This document shows positions 42,195 through 51,572 of a stretch of DNA of 64,000 nucleotides, in pieces (position 1 is the stretch's first letter; every line of letters begins with the position of its first letter). This stretch comes from JBGSUZ01 sp964404895 (GTDB taxonomy: Bacteria; Bacillota; Clostridia; Peptostreptococcales; Acidaminobacteraceae), in the NCBI GenBank assembly GCA_964404895.1, contig CAYOLV010000008.1, forward strand, positions 18,309 to 82,308. Reading direction: 5' to 3'. The notes under the pieces are model-generated. The model saw nothing but the letters and a program-made list of their open reading frames with translations, was not told the DNA's origin and searched no databases. The translations under genes and the position numbers were made by a program.

Positions 42195-42635
42195 ATGAGA
42201 TTACATGAATTAAGACCTGCTGAAGGAACAAACAAAAGCAAAAAGAGAGTTGGTAGAGGTACGGGTTCAGGCCTTGGTACAACTGCTGGTCGCGGTATGA
42301 ATGGTCAAAACTCACGCTCAGGCGGTGGCGTTAGACCTGGATTCGAAGGCGGTCAAATGCCTCTTTTCAGAAGAATTCCGAAGCGTGGATTCAAAAATAG
42401 AAACAGAATCATCTGGACGACAATTAACGTAGAAGACTTGAATGCTTTCGAAGCAAACACAGTCATCACACCAGAACTCTTAATTGAATCTGGTATGGTT
42501 AAAAAGTTCAATGATGGTATTAAAGTGCTTGGCGATGGAGAATTGAAGGTAGGGCTTACAGTAAAAGCAAACAAATTCACTCAGTCAGCAATTGAGAAGA
42601 TTGAAGCTGCTGGAGGAAAGGCAGAGGTGATCTAA
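42195..42635 (+). CDS. rplO: 50S ribosomal protein L15
   Basis: 146 residues with the Gly-rich N-terminal extension RVGRGTGSGLGTTAGRGMNG and FEGGQMPLFRRIPKRGF. RBS AAAGGAGGTG. Its stop abuts the secY start with no gap. Confidence 0.97.
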   Translation: MRLHELRPAEGTNKSKKRVGRGTGSGLGTTAGRGMNGQNSRSGGGVRPGFEGGQMPLFRRIPKRGFKNRNRIIWTTINVEDLNAFEANTVITPELLIESGMVKKFNDGIKVLGDGELKVGLTVKANKFTQSAIEKIEAAGGKAEVI

Positions 42636-43904
42636 TTGTTTTCCACACTTAGAAATGCTTGGAAAATACCTGATTTAAGAAAGAGAATACTCTACACGTT
42701 AATGATGATTGTGGTCTTTAGACTTGGTTCAAGCATTCCAGTTCCTGGAGTTGACAAGGCATTGTTAGATCAAATGATCAGCAATGATCAGGGACTCCTT
42801 GGCTTCTTTGACTTGATGTCAGGTGGATCATTTAAAAGATTATCTATTTTCGCTTTGGGGATCTCCCCTTATATCACAGCATCAATTATCATGAATCTAC
42901 TCCAAATTGCATTCCCTGAATCAGTAGGGGCAATGGTTAAAGAAGGCGGAGAAGAAGGCAGAAAGAAAAGCATTCAGTATACAAGATACGGTACGATTGT
43001 CCTTGCCCTTATCCAAGGTTTTGGTTGGAGTTTAACACTCTTCAAACCAGTATTTGTAAATCCTAATATGGGCACCTATTTGTTGACAACTGTCATTTTG
43101 ACAGCAGGTACAGCTTTCCTCATGTATCTTGGTGAGAAAATTACTGAAAATGGTATTGGTAACGGTATTTCATTATTTATCTTTGCTGGTATCATTGCAG
43201 GTCTTCCAGGCGCGCTAATCAAATCTTACAAAGGTGTGGTAGATGGTTCAGTCAATCCGCTCACAATTGTTTTATTTGCAGTCGTTGCAGTAGTGGTTAT
43301 CGTTGCAGTTATTTATGTTCTTGAAGGCGTCAGAAAAATTCCTATTCAATACGCTAAGAAAGTTGTGGGTCGTAAAATGTACGGAGGTCATTCTTCATAC
43401 GTTCCGATCAAAGTTAACCAAGCGGGCGTTATTCCAATTATCTTTGGTATTTCATTATTGATGTTCCCAATGACAATTGCACAATTCTTCCCAGGTTCAC
43501 AGTTCTATGCATTCTTAGCTAAGAATTTTAATTCAGGCGATGTCATCTATAACGTAGTATATGCATTGCTAATCGTATTCTTCACATATTTCTACACTTC
43601 TGTTATCTTCAATCCAGATGACTTTGCAGAAAATATGAAGAGAAACGGTGGCTTCGTACCAGGTATTAGACCAGGAAAACCAACAGCTGAGTATCTTCAA
43701 AGAGTGATCAATCGATTAACACTTGCAGGGGCAATTTACCTTGCGTTAATCGCTGTTCTTCCTAATTTAGTACTTGCTGTAGGCTCAATGGGCTTTGCGT
43801 TTGGTGGAACATCTCTACTAATTGTAGTCGGTGTAGCCCTCGAAACAATGAAGCAAATTGAAGCGCAAATGGTAATGAGACATTACCAAGGTTTCTTGAA
43901 ATAA
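42636..43904 (+). CDS. secY: Preprotein translocase channel SecY
   Basis: 422 residues with about ten transmembrane helices. The N-terminal FSTLRNAWKIPDLRKRILYT and the plug region after GLLGFFDLMSGGSFKR are typical, and the cytoplasmic loop NPDDFAENMKRNGGFVPGIR is the conserved C5 region. TTG start immediately after the rplO stop, with GCAGAGGTG as ribosome site in the rplO end. It pairs with SecE (17096). Confidence 0.97.
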   Translation: MFSTLRNAWKIPDLRKRILYTLMMIVVFRLGSSIPVPGVDKALLDQMISNDQGLLGFFDLMSGGSFKRLSIFALGISPYITASIIMNLLQIAFPESVGAMVKEGGEEGRKKSIQYTRYGTIVLALIQGFGWSLTLFKPVFVNPNMGTYLLTTVILTAGTAFLMYLGEKITENGIGNGISLFIFAGIIAGLPGALIKSYKGVVDGSVNPLTIVLFAVVAVVVIVAVIYVLEGVRKIPIQYAKKVVGRKMYGGHSSYVPIKVNQAGVIPIIFGISLLMFPMTIAQFFPGSQFYAFLAKNFNSGDVIYNVVYALLIVFFTYFYTSVIFNPDDFAENMKRNGGFVPGIRPGKPTAEYLQRVINRLTLAGAIYLALIAVLPNLVLAVGSMGFAFGGTSLLIVVGVALETMKQIEAQMVMRHYQGFLK

Positions 43905-43922
43905 TAACTGGGAGATGATGAT

Positions 43923-44570
43923 ATGAGACTCATTTTGCTTGGACCTCCTGGGGCCGGAAAAGGCACTCAGGCAGCCAACATCGTTGATAAATATCACGTA
44001 CCTCATATTTCGACTGGAGATATCTTCAGAAAGAATATTAAAGAAGGCACTGCTTTGGGAAAAGAAGCTAAAGCGTTTATGGATAGAGGCGAACTCGTTC
44101 CTGATACTTTAGTCAATGAAATCGTAGCGGACAGACTTAGAGAAGAAGACTGCAAAGCAGGCTTCCTTCTCGACGGTTTCCCGAGAACGGTTGCTCAAGC
44201 AGAAGCCCTTGATCAGGTACTAGCAACAATGGAATGTGCACTTAATAATGTAGTGAACATTCAAGTCGATGCAAATCTATTAGTAGAAAGAGCAGTCGGC
44301 AGAAGAATTTGTAGAGATTGCGGTGCCACTTATCACATCAGTTTCAATCCTTCAAAGGTAGAAAGTGTTTGTGACAAGTGTGGTGGCGAGCTTTATCAAA
44401 GATCTGATGACAACGAAGAGACAGTAACAAATCGCGTACGAGTTTACGTTGAAGAGACTTCTCCACTTGTAGACTACTATACAACTAAAGGCATAATCCT
44501 CAACTTAGATGGAGAAAAAGCCATAGATGCTGTATTCGAAGATATTTGTAAAGCACTTGGGAGCAAGTAA
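43923..44570 (+). CDS. adk: Adenylate kinase
   Basis: 215-residue long-form kinase (ATP + AMP to 2 ADP). The P-loop is GPPGAGKGTQA at residues 7-17. The LID domain carries a Cys4 zinc site (CRDCGATYH and CDKCGG), typical of Gram-positive forms. It follows secY by 18 nt and precedes map by 2 nt. Confidence 0.97.
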   Translation: MRLILLGPPGAGKGTQAANIVDKYHVPHISTGDIFRKNIKEGTALGKEAKAFMDRGELVPDTLVNEIVADRLREEDCKAGFLLDGFPRTVAQAEALDQVLATMECALNNVVNIQVDANLLVERAVGRRICRDCGATYHISFNPSKVESVCDKCGGELYQRSDDNEETVTNRVRVYVEETSPLVDYYTTKGIILNLDGEKAIDAVFEDICKALGSK

Positions 44571-44572
44571 GA

Positions 44573-45319
44573 ATGATAACTATCAAATCCAAGTCGGAAA
44601 TAGAGTATATGAGAGAAGCAGGTAAAATCGTCGCATATACTCATCTGGTCTTGAAAGATATGATCAAACCCGGCATAACGACGAAGGAGCTTGATGAAGC
44701 AGCGGAGAGAACCATCCGAAAGTATGGTGCTGTCCCAGCTTTTAAGGGCTACGGCGGATTTAGCGGAAGCATCTGTACTTCAGTCAATGAACAGGTCGTC
44801 CACGGCATTCCGGGTAATATTTCATTAAAAGAAGGAGACATTATCAGTATTGATATTGGAACCGTCAAAAATGGGTATTATGGAGATGGCGCAAAGACGC
44901 ACCCCGTAGGTAAGATTAGTGATCAGGCTGCAAAACTCATTCAAGTAACCAAAGATAGCTTTTACGAAGGCTTGAAGTATTGTAAAACGGGATACAGACT
45001 GTCTGATGTCTCCCATGGTATTCAAACATTCGTCGAAGTAAATCAATTCTCCGTTGTGAGAGATTATGGTGGACACGGCATAGGTACTTCATTACATGAA
45101 GATCCACACATAAACAACTTCGGACTTCCAGGTAAGGGTCCAAGGTTAACACCGGGGATGGTTCTAGCCATCGAGCCTATGGTCAATGCTGGAACTCATG
45201 CCGTACGAGTCCTCAGTGACAAGTGGACGGTGGTAACCGCAGACGGCAGTTTATCAGCCCACTATGAACACACAGTAGCCATCACAGAGGGTGAGCCCGC
45301 TTTGTTAACGGCAGAGTAG
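44573..45319 (+). CDS. map: Methionine aminopeptidase, type I
   Basis: 248 residues, pita-bread fold. Metal ligands are visible in SIDIGTVKNGYYGDGA (two Asp), GHGIGTSLHEDPH (His), AIEPM (Glu) and the late HYEHTVAITEG (Glu). It removes the N-terminal Met. It starts 2 nt after the adk stop. Confidence 0.96.
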   Translation: MITIKSKSEIEYMREAGKIVAYTHLVLKDMIKPGITTKELDEAAERTIRKYGAVPAFKGYGGFSGSICTSVNEQVVHGIPGNISLKEGDIISIDIGTVKNGYYGDGAKTHPVGKISDQAAKLIQVTKDSFYEGLKYCKTGYRLSDVSHGIQTFVEVNQFSVVRDYGGHGIGTSLHEDPHINNFGLPGKGPRLTPGMVLAIEPMVNAGTHAVRVLSDKWTVVTADGSLSAHYEHTVAITEGEPALLTAE

Positions 45320-45332
45320 GAGGAGGATCTTG

Positions 45333-45605
45333 ATGGAAGATACAAAGGAATTGGCCATCGGTCAGATGGTTAAGTCAAAAGCTGGAAGAGATAAAAATCG
45401 AAGGTTTTTAGTACTTGACATCATAGACGATAATTTCGTATTATTAGTAGATGGGGATTTACGTAAGTATGACTCGCCTAAAATGAAAAAAGTGAAACAT
45501 ATCGCCAAAGTCAATCAGTTTAGCTGTGACCTCAAAGCTGAACTTGACCAAGGTAGATCGATTACAGATGAATGGATTAGGCGTGAAATTGATAAACTGG
45601 GATAA
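45333..45605 (+). CDS. KOW-domain (L14e-like) RNA-binding protein
   Basis: 90 residues. The N-terminal half reads like a KOW/SH3-type barrel (IGQMVKSKAGRDKNRRFLVL), as in archaeal L14e. The C-terminal half is helical and charged. From memory such a protein is regularly found between map and infA in clostridia; the function is unknown, with ribosome or RNA binding inferred. The ATG at 45333 follows GGAGGAGG; TTG one codon earlier is possible. Confidence 0.85.
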   Translation: MEDTKELAIGQMVKSKAGRDKNRRFLVLDIIDDNFVLLVDGDLRKYDSPKMKKVKHIAKVNQFSCDLKAELDQGRSITDEWIRREIDKLG

Positions 45606-45642
45606 CGATAATTGTACAAATTATCAGGAGGTTAAAATATAA

Positions 45643-45861
45643 ATGGCGAAAAGCGATGCTATTGAAGTTGTTGGAACAGTCATAGAAGCCTTGCCGAACG
45701 CGATGTTCAGAGTACGTCTTGAGAATAATCATGAAGTTCTTGCCCACATCTCTGGGAAGTTAAGAATGAACTTCATAAGAATTTTGCCAGGTGATAAGGT
45801 GACATTAGAACTGTCTCCATACGACTTAACTCGAGGTAGAATTACTTGGCGTGGTAAGTGA
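45643..45861 (+). CDS. infA: Translation initiation factor IF-1
   Basis: 72-residue S1-like OB fold: DAIEVVGTVIEALPNAMFRV and LSPYDLTRGRITWRGK at the end. It binds the A site during initiation. RBS CAGGAGG. Confidence 0.98.
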   Translation: MAKSDAIEVVGTVIEALPNAMFRVRLENNHEVLAHISGKLRMNFIRILPGDKVTLELSPYDLTRGRITWRGK

Positions 45862-45877
45862 TAAGGAGGGATAACAA

Positions 45878-45991
45878 ATGAAAGTTAGACCATCGGTAAA
45901 ACCAATTTGCGAGAAGTGCAAGGTCATTAAGAGAAAAGGTCGTGTAATGATCATTTGCGAAAATCCAAAGCATAAGCAAAAACAAGGTTAG
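45878..45991 (+). CDS. rpmJ: 50S ribosomal protein L36
   Basis: A 37-residue protein read directly from the sequence, beginning MKVRPSVKPICEKCKVIKRK. The zinc ligands are Cys11, Cys14, Cys27 and His32. AAGGAGGG precedes the ATG. It sits between infA and rpsM as expected. Confidence 0.97.
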   Translation: MKVRPSVKPICEKCKVIKRKGRVMIICENPKHKQKQG

Positions 45992-46079
45992 TTAGACGGT
46001 CAAGGTGCGGCTGACCCACAAGGGAACTTAGACCGAAACATATAAAGATATTTAATGCATTTATAGGAGGTGCACGTTA

Positions 46080-46451
46080 ATGGCAAGAATCGCAGGCGTA
46101 GACTTACCTAGAGAGAAGAGGGTAGTAATCGGCCTTACTTACATCTACGGTATTGGTAAGCCAAGATCACAGGAAATCCTTGCTAAAGCTGGAATTAGCG
46201 AAGATACACGTGTAAAAGATCTTACTGAAGAAGAAGCTGGAAAAATCAGATCAGTTCTCGAAGGAGACTATGTTATTGAAGGAGATCTCAGAAGAGAAAT
46301 CTCATTAAATATCAAAAGACTTAGAGAAATCGGTTGTTTTAGAGGCATTCGTCATAGAAAAGGTCTTCCAGTTAGAGGACAAAGAACTAAGACAAACGCT
46401 AGAACTAGAAAAGGTCCTAAGAAAACTGTAGGACGTAAAAAGAAAAAGTAA
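46080..46451 (+). CDS. rpsM: 30S ribosomal protein S13
   Basis: 123 residues: MARIAGVDLPREKRVVIGLT and the basic C-terminal GLPVRGQRTKTNARTRKG. RBS AGGAGGTG. First gene of the alpha-operon part. Confidence 0.98.
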   Translation: MARIAGVDLPREKRVVIGLTYIYGIGKPRSQEILAKAGISEDTRVKDLTEEEAGKIRSVLEGDYVIEGDLRREISLNIKRLREIGCFRGIRHRKGLPVRGQRTKTNARTRKGPKKTVGRKKKK

Positions 46452-46464
46452 AGGAGGGTGAACA

Positions 46465-46866
46465 ATGGTAGCTAAAAAAGTGAAAAAAGTCGTTAAAAAG
46501 AAAAAGCGTGAAAGAAAAAACATTGACCGTGGTCAAGCGCATATCCAATCGACTTTCAACAATACAATCGTTACGTTAACTGACAACGCTGGCAATGCAT
46601 TATCATGGTCAAGCGCGGGTAGCTTAGGATTCAAAGGCTCCAGAAAGTCAACTCCATTTGCTGCGCAAATGGCTGCTGAAGCTGCTGCTAAAGCTGCTAT
46701 GGAACATGGACTTAAACAAGTTCAAGTATTCGTAAAAGGTCCTGGTTCTGGTAGAGAAGCTGCAATCAGATCCCTTCAAGCGGCTGGACTTGAAATTACT
46801 CAAATCAATGATGTAACACCAATTCCACATAACGGTTGTAGACCGCCTAAGAGAAGAAGAGTGTAG
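46465..46866 (+). CDS. rpsK: 30S ribosomal protein S11
   Basis: 133 residues: GQAHIQSTFNNTIVTLTDNA and ITQINDVTPIPHNGCRPPKR. Platform protein near the E site. RBS AAAGGAGGG. Confidence 0.98.
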   Translation: MVAKKVKKVVKKKKRERKNIDRGQAHIQSTFNNTIVTLTDNAGNALSWSSAGSLGFKGSRKSTPFAAQMAAEAAAKAAMEHGLKQVQVFVKGPGSGREAAIRSLQAAGLEITQINDVTPIPHNGCRPPKRRRV

Positions 46867-46889
46867 TTTCCTAACAGGAGGTGTAGTAA

Positions 46890-47510
46890 ATGGCAAGATA
46901 TACAGGGCCTTCATGCAGACTTTGTCGTAGAGAAGGTGCAAAACTATATCTTAAGGGTGAAAGATGTTATTCTGATAAATGTGCTCTTAAGAAAAGAGAA
47001 AATGCTCCAGGTCAACACGGCGCTAGAAGAGTTAAACTTTCTGGTTACGGCGTTCAACTTAGAGAAAAACAAAAAGTTAAAAGATATTACGGCATGATTG
47101 AAGGACAATTTAGAGAAGTTTACGAGAGAGCTGTTAAGCTTGATGGTAAAGCTGGCGATAACTTCCTTCGTCTTCTTGAATTAAGATTTGACAATGTAGT
47201 TTACAGACTTGGTTTCGCTAACTCAAGAAAAGAAGCTAGACAATTAGTCGTACACGGTCACTTCACATTAAATGGCAAGAATGCTGATATTCCATCAATG
47301 ACTTTAAAAGTTGGCGATGTAATTGCTCTTAAAGAAAAGAGCATGAGTTCTGCTAAATTTAAAGAAATCGCTGAAAAAGCAACTAATTCACCTAGCTGGT
47401 TAGAAGCAGATTTCAGCAAAATGGCTGGCACGATTGTAGCTGCTCCATCTAGAGAAGATATCGAATTAAACATCGAAGAGCACTTAATCATTGAGCTTTA
47501 CTCAAGATAG
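46890..47510 (+). CDS. rpsD: 30S ribosomal protein S4, zinc type
   Basis: 206 residues with an N-terminal zinc site (Cys9, Cys12, Cys26, Cys31) and the S4 RNA-binding domain (ELRFDNVVYRLGFANSRKEA). Nucleates 30S body assembly. In Bacillus, rpsD is separate; here it is in the alpha operon as in clostridia. Confidence 0.97.
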   Translation: MARYTGPSCRLCRREGAKLYLKGERCYSDKCALKKRENAPGQHGARRVKLSGYGVQLREKQKVKRYYGMIEGQFREVYERAVKLDGKAGDNFLRLLELRFDNVVYRLGFANSRKEARQLVVHGHFTLNGKNADIPSMTLKVGDVIALKEKSMSSAKFKEIAEKATNSPSWLEADFSKMAGTIVAAPSREDIELNIEEHLIIELYSR

Positions 47511-47568
47511 TATTCCGTCGAGTAGTTACCCTCGGTGAATTTTTTAGATAAAAAGGAGGGTTTGAATA

Positions 47569-48513
47569 GTGTTAGAAATCGAAAAACCAAGTATAGAGTG
47601 TTTAGACATGAGCGACACTTACGGCAAGTTTGTTGTAGAACCTTTAGAGAGAGGCTACGGCATAACGCTCGGCAACAGCTTAAGGAGAATCCTTCTTTCA
47701 TCGCTTCCGGGTACTGCTGTTAAATGGATTAAAATTGAGAACGTCTTGCATGAGTTCTCTACTATTCCTGGTGTCAAAGAAGATGTGGTAGACATCATCT
47801 TAAACCTCAAAGATCTTTCTGCGAAAATTCACTCAGATGACGATGTGAAGATTTTAAGAATTGAGAAAAAAGAAGGTGGCCCAATCACAGCAGGCGATAT
47901 TATCTGTGACGCGGATGTTGAAATCTTAGATACTGACATGCATATTGCTACTTTGGAAGACAAATGTGCTTTCAATATGGAATTTGCACTTGCTAAAGGC
48001 AGAGGTTATGTATCAGCGGACAACAACAAAGAGCAAGGCTTACCTATTGGTATTATTCCTGTTGACTCTATTTATACACCAGTCAAAAAAGTTAATTTTG
48101 CAGTAGATTCTACTCGCGTAGGTCAATCTGCAGATTATGACAAATTGACGTTGGAAATTTGGAGTGACGGGACCATTAAGCCGGATGAAGCTGCATCGCT
48201 AGGTGCCAAAATCATGGCAGAACATCTCAATCTGTTCATTAACATGACAGACAGTGTAAACGGCGTGGAGATAATGGTTGAGAAGGAAGAAGACAAGAAA
48301 GAAAAAGTTTTGGAGATGACAATCGAAGAGCTAGACCTTTCTGTCCGTTCATATAACTGTTTGAAACGTGCAGGCATTAACACTGTAGAGGAACTTACTG
48401 AGAAGACTGAAGACGATATGATGAAAGTAAGAAATCTTGGTAAAAAATCACTCGAAGAAGTTAAATACAAACTCGAAGAGTTAGGATTAGGACTTAAATC
48501 AGACGAAGAATAG
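47569..48513 (+). CDS. rpoA: RNA polymerase subunit alpha
   Basis: 314 residues. The N-terminal domain (GYGITLGNSLRRILLSSLPG) dimerises and assembles the core. A linker of about residues 228-248 leads to the C-terminal DNA-binding domain (LDLSVRSYNCLKRAGINTVE to NLGKKSLEEVKYKL). GTG start after AAGGAGGG. Confidence 0.98.
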   Translation: MLEIEKPSIECLDMSDTYGKFVVEPLERGYGITLGNSLRRILLSSLPGTAVKWIKIENVLHEFSTIPGVKEDVVDIILNLKDLSAKIHSDDDVKILRIEKKEGGPITAGDIICDADVEILDTDMHIATLEDKCAFNMEFALAKGRGYVSADNNKEQGLPIGIIPVDSIYTPVKKVNFAVDSTRVGQSADYDKLTLEIWSDGTIKPDEAASLGAKIMAEHLNLFINMTDSVNGVEIMVEKEEDKKEKVLEMTIEELDLSVRSYNCLKRAGINTVEELTEKTEDDMMKVRNLGKKSLEEVKYKLEELGLGLKSDEE

Positions 48514-48534
48514 TCGTGAAAAGGAGGGGATACA

Positions 48535-48876
48535 ATGGCAGGTTACCGTAAACTTGGCCGTCCATCTGCTCACAGAAATTTGATGCTCAGAAACCTCGCT
48601 ACAAGCCTTATCATGAATGGCCGTATCGAGACTACTGAAACAAGAGCGAAGGAAACGCGTAAAGCGGTTGAGAAAATGATCACGTTAGCGAAGAGAGGCG
48701 ATCTCCACGCTAGACGTCAAGCATTAGCTTTCATCACTGATGAAACTGTTGTTAAGACATTGTTCGAAGAAATCGCTCCAAAGTATCAAGAGAGAACTGG
48801 CGGTTACACTAGAATTTACAAACTCGGACCTCGTAGAGGCGATGCAGCCCCTATGGTATTGATTGAGTTAGTATAA
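48535..48876 (+). CDS. rplQ: 50S ribosomal protein L17
   Basis: 113 residues: MAGYRKLGRPSAHRNLMLRN and RTGGYTRIYKLGPRRGDAAP. Located at the tunnel exit. Last gene of the array, followed by a terminator. Confidence 0.98.
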   Translation: MAGYRKLGRPSAHRNLMLRNLATSLIMNGRIETTETRAKETRKAVEKMITLAKRGDLHARRQALAFITDETVVKTLFEEIAPKYQERTGGYTRIYKLGPRRGDAAPMVLIELV

Positions 48877-48911
48877 TAGCATAACCAGATTTTCTACAAT
48901 AAAGCAGATAG

Positions 48912-48942
48912 AGGGACTAAGTATATACTTAGTCCCTTTTGA
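48912..48942 (+). terminator. Terminator after rplQ
   Basis: AGGGACTAAGTATATACTTAGTCCCT is a near-perfect hairpin followed by TTT, closing the S10-spc-alpha array. Confidence 0.88.
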
Positions 48943-49012
48943 CATTTTGTGACTTTATCATGTTTTTGACGAGTTGCTTTGAGAATAGTTTTCAATAAAA
49001 ACTCATATAAAA

Positions 49013-49041
49013 TTGAGATTAGCCCCTAAAAGTAGTATAAT
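49013..49041 (+). promoter_or_regulatory. Promoter of ecfA1-ecfA2-ecfT-truA
   Basis: TTGAGA at 49013-49018 and TATAAT at 49036-49041, spacer 17 bp. Confidence 0.7.
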
Positions 49042-49088
49042 ATTAGGGTGCCAAAATAAAATAGATCGCTAAATAGATGGTGAAAAGT

Positions 49089-49913
49089 ATGATAAAATCG
49101 CAAAACGTACATTATTCATATACAGAACATAAGGAAAGTTTAGCTATAGATGGACTAGATCTCCATGTTAAAGACGGTGAATTTGTAGTCATTATCGGAC
49201 ACAATGGCTCAGGTAAATCTACCTTTGCTAAACTTTGCAATGGTATCATGATGCCCACAGAAGGTACGTTGTTAATTGACAACTTATCCATCAGTGATGA
49301 AACCCTCCTATGGGAAATCAGAAAAACCGCAGGGATGGTTTTTCAAAATCCAGACAACCAGTTAGTGGCTACAGTCGTAGACGAGGACGTGGCTTTTGGT
49401 CCCGAAAATTTAGGACTGAGTCCTGAACAAATCCGAATTAGAGTGGATGAGTCATTAGAAGCCGTTCATATGACTAAATACGCGAAAAAGCCACCTCATT
49501 TGTTGAGTGGCGGTCAGAAGCAAAGAGTGGCCATCGCAGGAATTCTTGCCATGCGACCTAAATGTATAATCTTAGATGAACCCACAGCCATGTTAGATCC
49601 TGTAGGGCGAAAAGAAGTAATGGAGACCATCCATCGACTCAATAAAGAAGAGCAAATTACGATTGTTCATATTACCCATTTTATGGATGAAGCTGTGGCT
49701 GCAGATCGTGTCATTGTCATGGAAAAAGGAAAAAAACTATTAGAGGGTACACCTAAAGAAGTCTTTTCTCAAGTAGAAAAACTTCAAGATATGGGACTGG
49801 ATGTGCCACAAGTGACATTGGTTGCCCATGAATTAAGAAAAGAAGGCATCGATATTTCCGAGGAAATTATAACCGTCGATGAATTGGTGAAAGCATTATG
49901 GCCATTATTATAA
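49089..49913 (+). CDS. ecfA1: Energy-coupling factor transporter ATPase EcfA1
   Basis: About 274 residues: Walker A GHNGSGKST, Q-loop region, signature LLSGGQKQRV and Walker B CIILDEPTAML. With EcfA2 and EcfT it forms the shared energizing module for vitamin/cofactor S-components located elsewhere. The ATG at 49089 is chosen because family members begin at this point; ATG at 49077 is an alternative and neither has a strong ribosome site. It overlaps ecfA2 by 16 nt. Confidence 0.92.
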   Translation: MIKSQNVHYSYTEHKESLAIDGLDLHVKDGEFVVIIGHNGSGKSTFAKLCNGIMMPTEGTLLIDNLSISDETLLWEIRKTAGMVFQNPDNQLVATVVDEDVAFGPENLGLSPEQIRIRVDESLEAVHMTKYAKKPPHLLSGGQKQRVAIAGILAMRPKCIILDEPTAMLDPVGRKEVMETIHRLNKEEQITIVHITHFMDEAVAADRVIVMEKGKKLLEGTPKEVFSQVEKLQDMGLDVPQVTLVAHELRKEGIDISEEIITVDELVKALWPLL

Positions 49914-50761
49914 AAAATCTGAATCACATTTACGATTTAGGCAGCCCGTATCAAACCAATGCCCTAGACAATGTCAGCATGCATATTGAAACAGGGGACT
50001 TTGTGGGACTAATTGGGCATACAGGCTCAGGAAAGTCAACTTTGATTCAACATCTCAACGGGATCTTGAAGCCAACATCGGGAGTCATCGAAATCAATGG
50101 ATTTGACATCACACAAAAAGGCGTTAAATTAAATGATATTCGCAAAAAAGTAGGGTTAGTATTTCAATATCCTGAATATCAGCTCTTTGAAGAAACGGTT
50201 GCTATGGATATTGCTTTTGGTCCTAAAAACCTAGGTTGGGAGCCAGAAGTGGTCGAGCAGGCGGTTAAAAGCGCCATGGAAATTGTTGGACTGAATTATG
50301 AAGTTTTAAAAGATGTATCTCCCTTTGAACTTAGCGGAGGACAAAAGCGGAGAGTGGCCATTGCCGGGGTTTTAGCGATGAAACCTGAGGTGCTTATTTT
50401 AGATGAACCTACGGCAGGACTTGACCCAAAGGGAAGAGATGAAATACTGAATCAGTTGAAAGCCCTCCATGAAAAGGAAAAGAATACGATTATCTTGGTC
50501 TCGCATAGCATGGAGGATATTGCAAAATATGTCTCTGAAATTTACGTGATGAATGATGGCCAAGTGGTCCTTGAAGGAAAGCCTCAACAAGTCTTTCAAA
50601 ATATACAGACTTTAGAAAAAATAGGACTTGCAGCACCACAAGTCACTTATGTAGGTCAGAAACTTGCAGAATTAGGGTTTAGTACTGACCATGACATCTA
50701 TACAGTTGAAAGTGCAGTGGAAGAGATTTTGACACTGATAAGGAGAAAGAAAAATGCTTAG
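49898..50761 (+). CDS. ecfA2: Energy-coupling factor transporter ATPase EcfA2
   Basis: 287 residues: Walker A GHTGSGKST, signature ELSGGQKRRV, Walker B VLILDEPTAGL. Heterodimer partner of EcfA1. It overlaps ecfA1 and ecfT (8 nt), implying tight stoichiometric coupling. Confidence 0.94.
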   Translation: MAIIIKNLNHIYDLGSPYQTNALDNVSMHIETGDFVGLIGHTGSGKSTLIQHLNGILKPTSGVIEINGFDITQKGVKLNDIRKKVGLVFQYPEYQLFEETVAMDIAFGPKNLGWEPEVVEQAVKSAMEIVGLNYEVLKDVSPFELSGGQKRRVAIAGVLAMKPEVLILDEPTAGLDPKGRDEILNQLKALHEKEKNTIILVSHSMEDIAKYVSEIYVMNDGQVVLEGKPQQVFQNIQTLEKIGLAAPQVTYVGQKLAELGFSTDHDIYTVESAVEEILTLIRRKKNA

Positions 50762-51563
50762 AGATATCACGGTTGGGCAATATTTACCGATGCAATCCGT
50801 GATTCATCAGATGGATCCACGGTTTAAAATTATTGCATCTATCGTTTTTATCGCAAGTTTATTTGCTGTGACGACGTTAGCGGGCTATGGCATTGTCATC
50901 GCCTTCTTGATTTTAACCATAGGCATTTCTAAAGTACCGTTTAAATACATTATGAGAGGCCTTAAACCCATTCTGTTCATTATTCTTTTTGCCTTTGGAC
51001 TTAATATCTTTTTTACTCCGGGCAAAGAGTTGGTTCACTTTTGGATTTTCTCCATTACAGAAGAGGGCTTAAAACAAGCTTTCTTTATGGGGATGAGGCT
51101 CATATTGCTCATTATCGGTACTTCTATGCTGACCCTAACCACATCTCCAATTGAATTGACAGATGGCATAGAAGCCTGTCTCAACCCATTCAAGCGATTT
51201 GGGGTTCCGGCTCATGAATTGGCAATGATGATGACTATTGCACTGAGATTTATTCCCACTTTGCTGAATGAGACTGATAAAATTATGAAAGCTCAAATGG
51301 CAAGAGGTGCAGACTTTGAAAGCGGTAATTTAGCTTCTAGGGCAAAGAGTTTGATTCCCCTTCTAGTACCTTTGTTTATCAGTGCTTTTAGACGAGCAGA
51401 CGAATTAGCCATGGCGATGGAAGCCCGCTGCTATAGAGGTGGCGTAGGCAGAACTCGAATGAAGCAATTGAAATACACAAAGAAAGATGCCGTTGGCACC
51501 ATCGTATTTGGGATATATATGATTCTCCTTGTGGGTCTCCAACGAGTACCGGGAGTCTTTTAG
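50754..51563 (+). CDS. ecfT: Energy-coupling factor transporter transmembrane protein EcfT
   Basis: 269 residues with five or so hydrophobic segments and the two coupling-helix motifs (AQMARGADFESG near residue 180 and MEARCYRGG near 223) that insert into the ATPases. No S-component gene is adjacent, so this is a group II, shared module (inference). Confidence 0.94.
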   Translation: MLRDITVGQYLPMQSVIHQMDPRFKIIASIVFIASLFAVTTLAGYGIVIAFLILTIGISKVPFKYIMRGLKPILFIILFAFGLNIFFTPGKELVHFWIFSITEEGLKQAFFMGMRLILLIIGTSMLTLTTSPIELTDGIEACLNPFKRFGVPAHELAMMMTIALRFIPTLLNETDKIMKAQMARGADFESGNLASRAKSLIPLLVPLFISAFRRADELAMAMEARCYRGGVGRTRMKQLKYTKKDAVGTIVFGIYMILLVGLQRVPGVF

Positions 51564-51572
51564 GAGGATGCT